Below are positions 1-8,256 of a stretch of DNA of 64,000 nt, piece after piece (position 1 is the stretch's first letter; the number at the start of each line of letters is the position of its first letter). The position numbers and the translations under genes were made by a program. The notes beneath the pieces were generated by a model, which did not search any database, was not told the origin of the DNA, and was given only the letters and a program-made list of their open reading frames with translations. Source of the stretch: an uncultured Psychrobacter sp. (GTDB lineage Bacteria > Pseudomonadota > Gammaproteobacteria > Pseudomonadales > Moraxellaceae); assembly GCF_947488565.1 (NCBI RefSeq), contig NZ_CANKZC010000005.1, positions 1-64,000 on the forward strand, written 5' to 3'.

Positions 1-300
1 TCCCGAAAAGAAAAGATAAGCAACTTTATTTTTAGCATCCTAACTCAGCAAAAATCCACACAAGTTGTTCTTTAGTTATGCTTTTAAATAGTGTCTCTTT
101 ACTGTCGTCCAGTTAAAGAGTTATTCAGCTAATAATCAAGCAATGTGCTTATCGTTATTAGCGAGCTGACCATCATATCATGTTAATTATGTTTGTCAAG
201 CTTTTATTTCGTTTTGTTTCAATTAGTTAGCTGGGTTGGTATTGGGTAAGTATGCTATCCGTTACGGCCAGTTTGTGCTAATGAGGGGCGTATTATAGAC
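1..300 (-). other. probable rRNA operon leader (16S gene lies left of the window)
   Basis: No protein gene fits here. Read on the minus strand, two near-consensus promoters (439-466 and 292-319) with GC-rich discriminators lead into a stretch containing CTCTTTAAC (a boxA-like antitermination signal, 111-120) and then a segment with the ACAACTTGTGTGGATTTTT sequence (about 47-65) that I associate with rrn leaders and spacers of Acinetobacter and Psychrobacter. Tandem strong promoters plus boxA is the standard layout upstream of 16S rRNA. The mature 16S gene is not visible and would start beyond base 1. This is inference from layout; a different strongly expressed RNA could be downstream. Confidence 0.7.
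111..120 (-). promoter_or_regulatory. boxA-like antitermination element
   Basis: Minus strand reads CTCTTTAACT, close to the rrn boxA core (TGCTCTTTAACA in E. coli). It lies about 170 nt downstream of the proximal promoter, the position expected in an rRNA leader where Nus factors bind. Confidence 0.6.
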
Positions 301-319
301 CCTTTTTTGTCAGTGTCAA
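292..319 (-). promoter_or_regulatory. sigma70 promoter, proximal (rrn P2-like)
   Basis: Minus strand: TTGACA (314-319), 16-bp spacer, TATAAT (292-297), followed by a GC-rich discriminator ACGCCCC. Both hexamers match consensus exactly and the DNA upstream (320-345) is A/T-rich like an UP element. GC-rich discriminators are typical of stringently controlled stable-RNA promoters. Confidence 0.85.
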
Positions 320-438
320 GGGTTTATTTTATTTAGTTTGACAGATTTTATTTAGCTAAATAAATACTCCAAACTAAGGATTGATGTGTTCAGCGGTAAA
401 CCACTTCCCAATCACCCCTTCCCTTTCGACTGGGTGGC

Positions 439-466
439 ATTATACGCGCTTTTGATAAGGGGTCAA
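439..466 (-). promoter_or_regulatory. sigma70 promoter, distal (rrn P1-like)
   Basis: Minus strand: TTGACC (461-466), 16-bp spacer, TATAAT (439-444), discriminator GCCACCC. It has the same spacer length and the same GC-rich discriminator style as the promoter at 292-319, about 147 bp upstream of it, so the two look like a tandem pair driving one transcript leftward. Confidence 0.8.
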
Positions 467-614
467 GAAGATTATATGTTGTTTTTATTATTATTCGATA
501 ATACAACCAATATCTGATTCTTATCAACAAGTTAGCGATAAAAAATTTTTCATTCTACTTTACATACGATTTTATCAAAAGATATTCTTCTTACAACCCT
601 CTTAATAGAGCATT

Positions 615-1322
615 CTATATTTTACCTACCTTTTCAAAAAACGCTTTATAGGCAGCAATTTTTTTATTTAATGCTAATGGATAAGCGCGTGAAGTAGAAG
701 GTAGTCGATATAAGGTTAAGTCATCCACTGAAGTCGCTGTTAGATCAGAATCCTCGCTTTGCCCCTTATAAGGGTAAGCCATACTTTGATTGGTCTTTGG
801 ATGTTTCGACTTTGGTAATGAGCTGTCCAGTAAATCAATTAAAACTTCTGTGGCTTTACCACCTGTTGTAAACAGCGCCTGCACTTTAGGAACTCTTGGC
901 AAAATGTCATCTAAATTAACGGGAGTGACGACGGTTAAATTTTTGTCAGAAGCATTACCCGTTTCTCGAATCGCTTGCTTGACCGTTGGGCACGAAGCAA
1001 TGCCACGTTCAAATAAAAAGTTGCGAATACGCTCAGGATCAAAACGCTTTTCATCCCCTACTCTAAAATAGTTTACATCGTCAAAAAATACGCCACCATA
1101 AATGCGCCACATATCATTATAGAAGTTGGGATAATGAAAGCGCATCGCCCATTTGTCAGCGGTAGGCGGAAAGGTTCCCATCATCATGACCGTAGCATTG
1201 GGTGGCAAGACAGGCTCGAAAGGGTGAGTTTCTATCGGTGCCGCTATTGATTTCGTCGATATTGAGCTAGGATTTGACTGGTTTTGGATATCAGATGGTT
1301 GTTTGGTCATAAGATTCTTCAT
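615..1322 (-). CDS. uracil-DNA glycosylase superfamily protein
   Basis: 235 residues. The likely role is excision of a damaged or deaminated base from DNA (base excision repair, cytoplasm). The sequence has the glycosylase-type active-site motif MGTFPP (about residues 48-53) followed by FHYPNFYNDMWR, the pattern in which single-nucleotide recognition residues of MUG/UDG-fold enzymes sit, and a late LPSTSRA segment that matches the C-terminal HPSP/NPS-type DNA-binding loop of the superfamily. The first 45 residues are polar and low in complexity and probably disordered; a second ATG lies four codons downstream (1310) and either could be the start. The gene is monocistronic, divergent from upp. 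The exact substrate cannot be told from sequence alone. Confidence 0.75.
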   Translation of the reverse strand: MKNLMTKQPSDIQNQSNPSSISTKSIAAPIETHPFEPVLPPNATVMMMGTFPPTADKWAMRFHYPNFYNDMWRIYGGVFFDDVNYFRVGDEKRFDPERIRNFLFERGIASCPTVKQAIRETGNASDKNLTVVTPVNLDDILPRVPKVQALFTTGGKATEVLIDLLDSSLPKSKHPKTNQSMAYPYKGQSEDSDLTATSVDDLTLYRLPSTSRAYPLALNKKIAAYKAFFEKVGKI

Positions 1323-1544
1323 CAGAAAAGTGGTTTTTTTGCTATCATAACAAGCCTAAACACGACTTCACTTGCCATAGCGCTATATAGCCGAATGGGT
1401 TTGGCTTAAAACTGGTTATTTAAGCCTCAATCTTACTATTTCTGTGCTTGGTATAGCGTTAAGTGCGGTAAGTGTTTGTATCTTTTATACTAATAGCAAT
1501 CGCAGTAACTGCGTGTGCATCAGCCTACAACCAAGAGAGTATTT

Positions 1545-2192
1545 ATGAGTGACTTAAAAATTACTGTAATTGATCATCCGTTAGTCCGTCATAAACTCAG
1601 CCTAATGCGTGAAAAAGACTGTAGTACTTATAAATTTCGTACATTGACCAAAGAGCTTGCTCGTTTAATGGCTTATGAGGCAAGTCGCGATTTTGAGATT
1701 GAAACTTTTCCTATGCAGGGTTGGTGCGGTGAGATAGAGGGTGAGCAAATCATCGGCAAAACGGCAACCATCGTTCCTATATTACGTGCTGGTATTGGCA
1801 TGCTTGATGGGGTACTCGACTTAATCCCGACTGCAAAAATCTCTGTCGTAGGTTTACAGCGCGATGAAGAGACCTTACAACCAGTGCCATTCTTTGAAAA
1901 GTTCGTCAGCCATATGGACAAACGCCCAGCGCTTATCGTTGATCCCATGCTTGCTACTGGCGGTTCGATGGTTGCTACTATTGATATGTTAAAAAGAAAT
2001 GGCTGTAAGAGTATCAAGGCTCTCGTATTGGTTGCGGCACCTGAAGGCGTACGTTTGGTGAATGAAGCGCATCCCGACGTGACTATTTATACGGCTGCAT
2101 TGGACAGTCATTTGGATGAACATGGTTATATCATCCCAGGTCTTGGTGATGCAGGCGATAAAATCTTTGGTAAGCAGTTATTTAACAAATAA
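1545..2192 (+). CDS. upp: uracil phosphoribosyltransferase
   Basis: Converts uracil and PRPP to UMP in pyrimidine salvage. 215 residues from the ATG at 1545, close to the usual 208-210. An in-frame upstream start at 1515 would add ten residues with no family match, while AGAGAG stands before 1545. The PRPP-binding loop is visible as [11 protein letters not shown] (about residues 132-142), and the early SLMR and [16 protein letters not shown] segments match the family N-terminus. The uracil-binding end [13 protein letters not shown] is intact. It is followed 64 bp later by a dehydrogenase gene on the same strand; no terminator lies between, so they may share a transcript. Confidence 0.95.
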   Translation: MSDLKITVIDHPLVRHKLSLMREKDCSTYKFRTLTKELARLMAYEASRDFEIETFPMQGWCGEIEGEQIIGKTATIVPILRAGIGMLDGVLDLIPTAKISVVGLQRDEETLQPVPFFEKFVSHMDKRPALIVDPMLATGGSMVATIDMLKRNGCKSIKALVLVAAPEGVRLVNEAHPDVTIYTAALDSHLDEHGYIIPGLGDAGDKIFGKQLFNK

Positions 2193-2256
2193 TCCAAAAA
2201 GTAGTCGTTATAAGAATCGTGACTACAGCTTACGACAGCAATGATAAGGATATAAA

Positions 2257-3009
2257 ATGAACGTATTGATTACAGGTGCAAGTGCTGGTTTTGGCAAAGC
2301 GCTGGCTGAACGTTTGGTTGCCGAAGGTCATCGCGTAATTGGCTGTGCCAGACGACTTGATAAACTAACTGCAATGGCTGAAACGTTGGGCGATTTGTTT
2401 TTACCGGTCGTGATGGATGTCAATGATACGGTCTCTATTCCAAAAATTATTGCAGACTTACCCGATGGTTTTAATCAGCTAGATGTATTAGTCAATAATG
2501 CAGGTCTAGCACTTGGTACAGCGCCTGCCCAAAGTGCCAACCTTGATGATTGGATGAGAATGGTCGATACCAATGTTAAAGGATTAATAGCTTTGACCCA
2601 TGCGGTGTTGCCAACAATGGTCGCACGCGATAGTGGATACATTATCAACGTCGGCTCTATCGCTGGTAGCTGGCCTTACCTTGGTGGGAACGTCTACGGC
2701 GCGACCAAAGCGTTTGTAAAACAGTTCAGCTTAAACCTGCGCGCGGATCTGATTGGCACCCAAGTACGCGTGACCAATCTTGAACCAGGCAATGTGGCAG
2801 GTACAGAGTTTTCAAACGTCCGCTATCATGGCGATGATGAGAAAGCGGCCAAGGTCTATAATGGCTTTACAACCATGACGGGTGAAGATATTGGCGATAT
2901 CTTACTGTGGCTGATTGAGTCGCCTGCGCATATCAATATCAACCGTTTAGAAGTCATGCCAGTCGCGCAAACTTTTAATGGTTTAACGATAGCTAAGCAA
3001 AACTCTTAG
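2257..3009 (+). CDS. ydfG: SDR-family oxidoreductase, YdfG-like (3-hydroxy acid dehydrogenase)
   Basis: 250 residues, a classical short-chain dehydrogenase/reductase. The dinucleotide-binding motif GASAGFGKAL is at residues 7-16, NNAG at about 87-90, and the catalytic Ser and YxxxK appear as VGSIAGSWPYLGGNVYGATK (about 129-148). The segments RLVAEGHRVIGCARR and LEPGNVAGTEFSNVR resemble E. coli YdfG, an NADP-dependent enzyme acting on L-allo-threonine, serine and malonic semialdehyde. The SD AAGGATATAAA precedes the ATG. The arginine pair in GCARRLDKL fits NADP preference. The substrate is inferred from the family. Confidence 0.85.
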   Translation: MNVLITGASAGFGKALAERLVAEGHRVIGCARRLDKLTAMAETLGDLFLPVVMDVNDTVSIPKIIADLPDGFNQLDVLVNNAGLALGTAPAQSANLDDWMRMVDTNVKGLIALTHAVLPTMVARDSGYIINVGSIAGSWPYLGGNVYGATKAFVKQFSLNLRADLIGTQVRVTNLEPGNVAGTEFSNVRYHGDDEKAAKVYNGFTTMTGEDIGDILLWLIESPAHININRLEVMPVAQTFNGLTIAKQNS

Positions 3010-3034
3010 TCTATAAAGTTTTATATATAAACCA

Positions 3035-3718
3035 TCAACGCAATTCATAATAACGCAGCACTACGGCGGTGTCATTTGGCATCGCCGTATTAGTAGTTGG
3101 CGTCTCATTATCTAAAACCTGCTCATTGACCAAACGCAAATCATTAAAATCCAGGATAAGTACTTCATTACGAGTACGCTCACTGGTACGCTTATTATGA
3201 CGTATTGGAAACCCGACCACTTGCTTACCAACGACTGTTATCTGATTTATGATCAAGGTTTGACTGTCTTGTTGTCCTAACTTTAGCGCATTCTGCTTGG
3301 CTTTCTGAGCATTTAAGGCGGCAGTAGCAGGATTAACAGTGGTGGTAAATAACTTATCGAGTCGTGCGCTTTTTGGCATAGTACCTGCGACAAATAATAC
3401 TTGCTCTAACGGTAGATACTGCGCATGACGCAGCAGCTCAGCGCGAAACAGTGCTGGCATATCCATATTAAAGCTGTCTTCAGTTTGACGATAAAACGCT
3501 TCAAAACTACGCTGGATGTAGCGCCCAAATACGGTAGCATTAATCCAATCTTGATACGTATCATTTGCCAGTAATCGTTTGGTAAAGTCGTTGGGTACTA
3601 ACGCCAGATCACTCTTCAAAAGCGCCATTAATAAACCATGTGGATCCGTAAAAGTCAGCTGGCCCCAGACCTGAGGATAAAGGCTACTATCAAGACTGGT
3701 TAATGTCGCTCTACTCAT
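3035..3718 (-). CDS. conserved hypothetical protein
   Basis: 227 residues; I do not recognise the family. It has no signal peptide or membrane segment and reads as a soluble globular protein of mixed composition, with a Gln/Ala/Lys-rich stretch around residues 137-150 that is probably a linker or helix. A good SD (GAAGGAAA) sits before the ATG on the minus strand. It converges on the dehydrogenase gene with a 25-bp gap and is divergent from the hydrolase gene at 3922. Codon use looks like that of its neighbours, so it is probably an ordinary lineage-specific gene. Confidence 0.75.
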   Translation of the reverse strand: MSRATLTSLDSSLYPQVWGQLTFTDPHGLLMALLKSDLALVPNDFTKRLLANDTYQDWINATVFGRYIQRSFEAFYRQTEDSFNMDMPALFRAELLRHAQYLPLEQVLFVAGTMPKSARLDKLFTTTVNPATAALNAQKAKQNALKLGQQDSQTLIINQITVVGKQVVGFPIRHNKRTSERTRNEVLILDFNDLRLVNEQVLDNETPTTNTAMPNDTAVVLRYYELR

Positions 3719-3921
3719 AAATTTTTATTTCCTTCTTACATTGAATTATTATTTTGGCGACATGGCTCTAATAGATATTTTTATACTTATATTATTGTTA
3801 AATAGGCTTTTTTTACTATAACACGCCTTACTAATATAAAAATGTTTTGTGCTGAGCATTTTAATATTAAAATTATAAAATGAACCTCCATAAATGAAAT
3901 GAAAATAAGAAGCTGCCGCCC

Positions 3922-4884
3922 ATGATAAAAGACTGGCTAAAAATACCGTCACAATACCAATTACAGACTTTGAGCATCATCAAGATTGACGATACCATTA
4001 TTCCTGTCTCTGTGATTGGCAAAGGCAGACCTGTCATTTTGCTCCATGCGTATGGCATGGATGCGCGCGAGTTTTTACCTTTTATATTGCCGCTTACTGG
4101 CAAATACAGGTTTTATCTTCCGCATTTTAGAGGCTTTGGAGAAGCGAAGTCTATTCATTTGACACAATTTGATTTTGTACGCCAGTATGCTGACGATATC
4201 AACACCGTGATTGAGCAAATTTGTCACGACCTTAAAATAGAATCTCTACCAGTTGCTGCTATCTCTATGGGTGCGCAAGTAATGTGGGGGTATTTTGAGC
4301 GTTTTGGTATGTCACGGGTCAGCCGTTATATGAATATCGACCAAAGTCCTGCGATTCATAATCAGGCTGATTGGCAAGGCGGCTTATTTGGTGAGCGGCA
4401 GCAAGAAGTGTTTGATATATTTCATGAAGTGGTAGATATGACACTGCCTTATGCTAATGTTGACAGCTTTACGCACCTACCATTTACGATTAAACGCCAG
4501 GTCACAGATATTGAGCGGCTATTTTCTTTACTATCAGTAAATCGTACACGCTCAAAAGCCATCGTCCAGCTTTTAACGCATCAAAATGATCATAAGCTTG
4601 TGTTTTATAACCACAGTACTTGGCAACATAAGATGCGCTGCTTACAAGCGTATTTAAAGTTAGAGTACGATTTTCGAGCCGTTATAGAAAAAGTTACCAT
4701 TCCAGTGGTGAACTTAGTTGGAGGTCGCTCAACGCTCTATGATTCTAAGTGGCAGCAAGAAGTGACCCGTATGCTACCTAATGCAACTGAGATCGTTTTG
4801 CCGCGCTCTGGTCATGCGGTGCCGATGGATGAGCCGATTGCCTTTTATAAAGTGTTAAAAGAGTTTGTGGGAAATGAACGATAG
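3922..4884 (+). CDS. alpha/beta hydrolase
   Basis: 320 residues with the alpha/beta hydrolase fold. The oxyanion-hole region is VILLHAYGMDAREF (about residues 39-52), the nucleophile elbow is AISMGAQ (serine near residue 113, a variant of GxSxG with Ala in the first position), the acid probably lies near LVGGRSTLYDSKW, and the catalytic His is in SGHAVPMDEP near the C-terminus. No signal peptide is seen, so the enzyme is cytoplasmic. The substrate cannot be predicted; esterases and dehalogenase-like enzymes share this architecture. The upstream DNA is very AT-rich (3719-3921) and would hold the divergent promoters. Confidence 0.85.
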   Translation: MIKDWLKIPSQYQLQTLSIIKIDDTIIPVSVIGKGRPVILLHAYGMDAREFLPFILPLTGKYRFYLPHFRGFGEAKSIHLTQFDFVRQYADDINTVIEQICHDLKIESLPVAAISMGAQVMWGYFERFGMSRVSRYMNIDQSPAIHNQADWQGGLFGERQQEVFDIFHEVVDMTLPYANVDSFTHLPFTIKRQVTDIERLFSLLSVNRTRSKAIVQLLTHQNDHKLVFYNHSTWQHKMRCLQAYLKLEYDFRAVIEKVTIPVVNLVGGRSTLYDSKWQQEVTRMLPNATEIVLPRSGHAVPMDEPIAFYKVLKEFVGNER

Positions 4885-4894
4885 ATGATATGGT

Positions 4895-4918
4895 AAAAAG
4901 CTGGGTTAAAAACCCAGC
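4895..4918 (-). terminator. intrinsic terminator / palindromic element
   Basis: GCTGGGTT (4900-4907), loop AAA, AACCCAGC (4911-4918): a perfect 8-bp stem. On the minus strand it is followed by TTTTT, so it can end transcription of the DUF1653 gene; on the plus strand no T-run follows. The GCTGGGTT..AACCCAGCCTACG form also resembles a palindrome that recurs between genes in many bacterial genomes. Confidence 0.7.
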
Positions 4919-4979
4919 CTACGACAGCGTCCCTTAAGTTTCTAGACGGGCTTTGCATTTCCAACTAATAAGCTTCAAA

Positions 4980-5207
4980 CTAATCAGTGAGCGCTTTAAT
5001 CAATTCAAATCTAGGCACTTCTTTACCGTCACGCGTGACTGTCTCGCTAAACATCGACAGTGGTCGTACCCATACGCCATACTCACCATATAGACAGCGA
5101 TAAACCACTAGCATTTCTTCGGTCTCAGAATGGTGCGCAGTATGCAAAACTTGGTATAGGTTACCTTTGTAGTGGCGGTAGATGCCTTGGGGAATAGATT
5201 GGTTCAT
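4980..5207 (-). CDS. DUF1653 domain protein
   Basis: 75 residues, almost wholly the DUF1653 domain: GIYRHYKGNLYQVL near the start and VRPLSMFSETV with a final RFELI are the conserved features. The function of the family is unknown; it is small, cytoplasmic and widespread in proteobacteria. A strong SD (AGGAG, 6 nt before the ATG) supports the start. It lies downstream of tyrS on the same strand, 127 bp away with a weak hairpin between, so it may be transcribed by read-through. Confidence 0.9.
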   Translation of the reverse strand: MNQSIPQGIYRHYKGNLYQVLHTAHHSETEEMLVVYRCLYGEYGVWVRPLSMFSETVTRDGKEVPRFELIKALTD

Positions 5208-5279
5208 AAGTAACTCCTGGCCTTCCCTATAAATGTATGAGCTGAATACTGTCTCGTTATGTTCAAATAATAGAAATAG

Positions 5280-5308
5280 ATAAGGCCGACAATCAATATC
5301 GACCTTAT
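5280..5308 (-). terminator. weak hairpin after tyrS
   Basis: ATAAGGCCGA (5280-5289) pairs with TCGACCTTAT (5299-5308) with one G-U pair. It lies between tyrS and the DUF1653 gene. The following minus-strand sequence is only moderately T-rich (CTATTTCT), so termination may be partial. Confidence 0.45.
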
Positions 5309-5334
5309 TTATGCTCTTGATATTAAAAGCCCTA

Positions 5335-6546
5335 TTATCCTACCGTCACTTTTGCATAGGCCTTTTTACCCGCTTGAATAACCACTGTCTGACCGGATGT
5401 TAAGCTAAAGCTAGCATCGACCACGTCGCCATCTACTTTTACCGCGCCACGTTTTACCATATCTTTAGCTGCAGAATTGTTTTTGGCAAGCGCTGCTTGG
5501 TTCAATATTTGAGTAATAAATAGTGCGTCCTGCCCTTCTAGATCTAGCATAATTTCTGGCAGGTCGACTGGTAATTCGCCATCAGCCAACACGTTACCCG
5601 CGGATTTATGCGCATTAGCTGCCGCATCAGCATCATGGAAACGTTCAATCAACTCTTCAGCTAAGATACGTTTGATTTCTTGTGGATTGCGACCGTTTTC
5701 CATCTCTGCCATCAATGCTTCGACTTCTTCCATCGGCTTAAAGCTTAAAAACTCAAAGTAGCGACGAATTAAAGTGTCTGGCATGGATAGCAGTTTTTGG
5801 TACATGGTGCCCGGTGCATCATAAATACCGACGTAATTGTTCAAGGATTTAGACATTTTATTAACGCCGTCTAATCCTTCTAAGATTGGCACGGTGATAC
5901 AAACTTGCGGCTCTTGTCCATAACGACCTTGCAAAGTACGCCCCATGAGGATATTAAAGGTCTGATCAGTACCGCCAAGCTCAATGTCAGCTTTAAGCGC
6001 GATAGAATCATAGCCTTGTACCAATGGGTATAAAAACTCATGAATAGCGATGGGCGTTTGGGCTGCATAACGTTTAGAGAAATCATCACGCTCAAGCATC
6101 CGCGAGACGGTAAGCTGGCTTGACAGCTGAATCATATCTCCTGCTGACATATCTTTAAACCATTCAGAGTTAAAAACAATCTTGGTTTTTTCTTTATCCA
6201 AGATTTTAAAGACTTGTTCGGCATAGGTCTGAGCATTGGCTTTGATTTGCTCATCAGTCAATGGCGGGCGCGTGCTGTTCTTGCCAGAAGGATCGCCAAT
6301 CTTGGCCGTATAATCACCGATCAAAAAGTAAATCTCATGACCCAAATCTTGAAAATGCTTAAGCTTATTAATCAATACCGTATGACCCAAATGCAGGTCA
6401 GGCGCGGTAGGATCAAAGCCTGCTTTGATGCGTAGCGGACGGCCCAGTTTGAGTTTCGCAACCAAATCCTCTTCTGATAAGATTTCTTGCGTACCGCGTT
6501 GCACAAGGGCAATTTGTTCTTCTAGGGTGTATGAATGGTCTGTCAT
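5335..6546 (-). CDS. tyrS: tyrosyl-tRNA synthetase
   Basis: Charges tRNA-Tyr with tyrosine; class I aminoacyl-tRNA synthetase. 403 residues, the length of the TyrRZ (TyrS2) form. The HIGH signature is seen as HLGHT (about 52-56), the KMSKS signature as KMSKSLNN (about 231-238), and the C-terminal S4 RNA-binding domain starts near residue 340 ([16 protein letters not shown]). AGAGAG stands before the ATG. The gene is divergent from anmK with about 119 bp between, an arrangement common in gammaproteobacteria. Confidence 0.97.
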   Translation of the reverse strand: MTDHSYTLEEQIALVQRGTQEILSEEDLVAKLKLGRPLRIKAGFDPTAPDLHLGHTVLINKLKHFQDLGHEIYFLIGDYTAKIGDPSGKNSTRPPLTDEQIKANAQTYAEQVFKILDKEKTKIVFNSEWFKDMSAGDMIQLSSQLTVSRMLERDDFSKRYAAQTPIAIHEFLYPLVQGYDSIALKADIELGGTDQTFNILMGRTLQGRYGQEPQVCITVPILEGLDGVNKMSKSLNNYVGIYDAPGTMYQKLLSMPDTLIRRYFEFLSFKPMEEVEALMAEMENGRNPQEIKRILAEELIERFHDADAAANAHKSAGNVLADGELPVDLPEIMLDLEGQDALFITQILNQAALAKNNSAAKDMVKRGAVKVDGDVVDASFSLTSGQTVVIQAGKKAYAKVTVG

Positions 6547-6665
6547 GATGCTCTCTTTATTGTCTTTATTAAAAGGGTAACGCGTTTGGGCTATTTAGGA
6601 CTTCGTAGCCTGTAAAAGATGTTAGAATTTGACGGATATACTAGCGTTTTTTAAGGTAAATTGCC

Positions 6666-7994
6666 ATGACCAACCCTGCTCAGACCACGAATGATCCTGA
6701 AAACACCGAATTTTTAGCTGACTCATCTGATTCAGTAGGTAGTGACGACGATACAAACTACGCTGCACTGACTGAGGCGCTGGAGCAAACAGTGTTTGAA
6801 AGCTTTGATGACGGTCTATATATCGGTATGATGTCAGGCACTAGCTTGGACGGTATGGATGCAGTGCTTTGTCAGTTTAATAATGCAGACAATACTCAAC
6901 CACCGATGCAACTATTAGCCACTTATAGCCAAGATTTCCCGCCGCGACTGCGTGAGGTGCTCTTGGCGTTGTGCCAACCTAATGGTATCCAAGAATTAAT
7001 GCCAACAGCCGATGAGCCAAATAGTGAACCAAACAGCGAATTGGACTGGTTTGGCTGGGCAAGTAAAACTTATGGTGAGTTTGCCAGCATTGTGGTCAAT
7101 AATTTATTACAGCAGTCGAATACCGATAGTGAGTCGGTGCTAGCGATTGGCTGTCATGGGCAGACGGTACGTCATCGTCCGCAATTGGGCTTTAGCTTAC
7201 AACTACTCGATGCCAATATCATCGCTGAGCGCACGGGCATTAGCGTCGTCAGCGACTTTCGTCGTCGTGATATGGCGGTCGGTGGTCAAGGTGCACCTTT
7301 GGTTCCTGCTTTTCATCAGGCGTTATTTGCCGCACCTGATAGCACACGCGCATTATTAAATTTGGGCGGTATTGCCAATATAACGGTCTTGCCAGCTGGT
7401 GATAGTCCTGTTGTTGGTTATGATACAGGCCCTGCCAATTTATTACTTGATGCGTGGACCGCGCTACATACCGATCACAGCTATGACGCGAGCGGCGCAT
7501 GGGCGCAGTCTGGACAAGTCATTGAACCGCTACTTAATCAATTATTAGAACATCCATTTTTTGCAAAACCTTATCCTAAAAGCACTGGACGTGAGGATTT
7601 CAATCTAGAGTGGCTACAAAGCGAGCTACAACATTTTGGTCAGATTTCTGCCTCTACTCGCTACTCATCAGCAGATGTACAAGCGACCTTGACGGAGCTT
7701 ACGGCGATGAGTGCTAGTGCACAAATCAATATGTTTATTAATGCAAAAGTAAATAGCTCAGTGTATGTCTGCGGGGGCGGTGCATTGAATAATTACTTAA
7801 TGACCCGCTTGCAAGCACACCTACCTCACTGCACTGTAGAGACTACGGCAAGTTTGGGACTCAAGCCCGCTTGGGTAGAGTCTGTGGCCTTTGCTTGGCT
7901 GGCGCGTCAAACTTTGATAGGTGAAACAGGTAACTTGCCAGCAGTAACAGGCGCAAGTAAAAGCGTAGTACTGGGGCAAGTATGTTTTGCCTAA
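6666..7994 (+). CDS. anmK: anhydro-N-acetylmuramic acid kinase
   Basis: Phosphorylates and hydrates 1,6-anhydro-MurNAc to MurNAc-6-phosphate in cell-wall recycling. 442 residues, longer than the usual 370. The family core begins near residue 50 with YIGMMSGTSLDGMDAVL, the ATP/sugar-binding segments GCHGQTVRH, GGQGAPLVPAFH, LNLGGIANITV and YDTGPANLLLD are intact, and CGGGALNNYLM lies near the C-terminus. The extra N-terminal 48 residues are acidic and low in complexity. AAGGTAAATTGCC precedes the first ATG, which supports the long form, but a shorter start inside cannot be excluded. Confidence 0.95.
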   Translation: MTNPAQTTNDPENTEFLADSSDSVGSDDDTNYAALTEALEQTVFESFDDGLYIGMMSGTSLDGMDAVLCQFNNADNTQPPMQLLATYSQDFPPRLREVLLALCQPNGIQELMPTADEPNSEPNSELDWFGWASKTYGEFASIVVNNLLQQSNTDSESVLAIGCHGQTVRHRPQLGFSLQLLDANIIAERTGISVVSDFRRRDMAVGGQGAPLVPAFHQALFAAPDSTRALLNLGGIANITVLPAGDSPVVGYDTGPANLLLDAWTALHTDHSYDASGAWAQSGQVIEPLLNQLLEHPFFAKPYPKSTGREDFNLEWLQSELQHFGQISASTRYSSADVQATLTELTAMSASAQINMFINAKVNSSVYVCGGGALNNYLMTRLQAHLPHCTVETTASLGLKPAWVESVAFAWLARQTLIGETGNLPAVTGASKSVVLGQVCFA

Positions 7995-8256
7995 TAAGTA
8001 AATAAGTTGTTAGATTTAAAGAAGATTTAAACGCGCAATGATTAGTAATATAACAATATTGTACTAACTTTTTGTTTTATCTTACTCTTGCGTCATCATT
8101 TATGAATTATTAAGTTTACAGACGTGCACTTATGTGCTTTATAATAGTTGCTAAAGTAGCAGGATAACGCTATAAATAATATTGCGTAATTTTAGAATAT
8201 TTACAATAAAACAAGTAGTCTCACCCCTTTAGGATCGCAAGTACAGGATATATCAC

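Noticed and set aside
338..366. Plus-strand TTGACA at 338 with TAAATA 17 bp later
   Set aside because: It lies in the A/T-rich upstream element of the minus-strand rrn promoter and no gene follows it on the plus strand.
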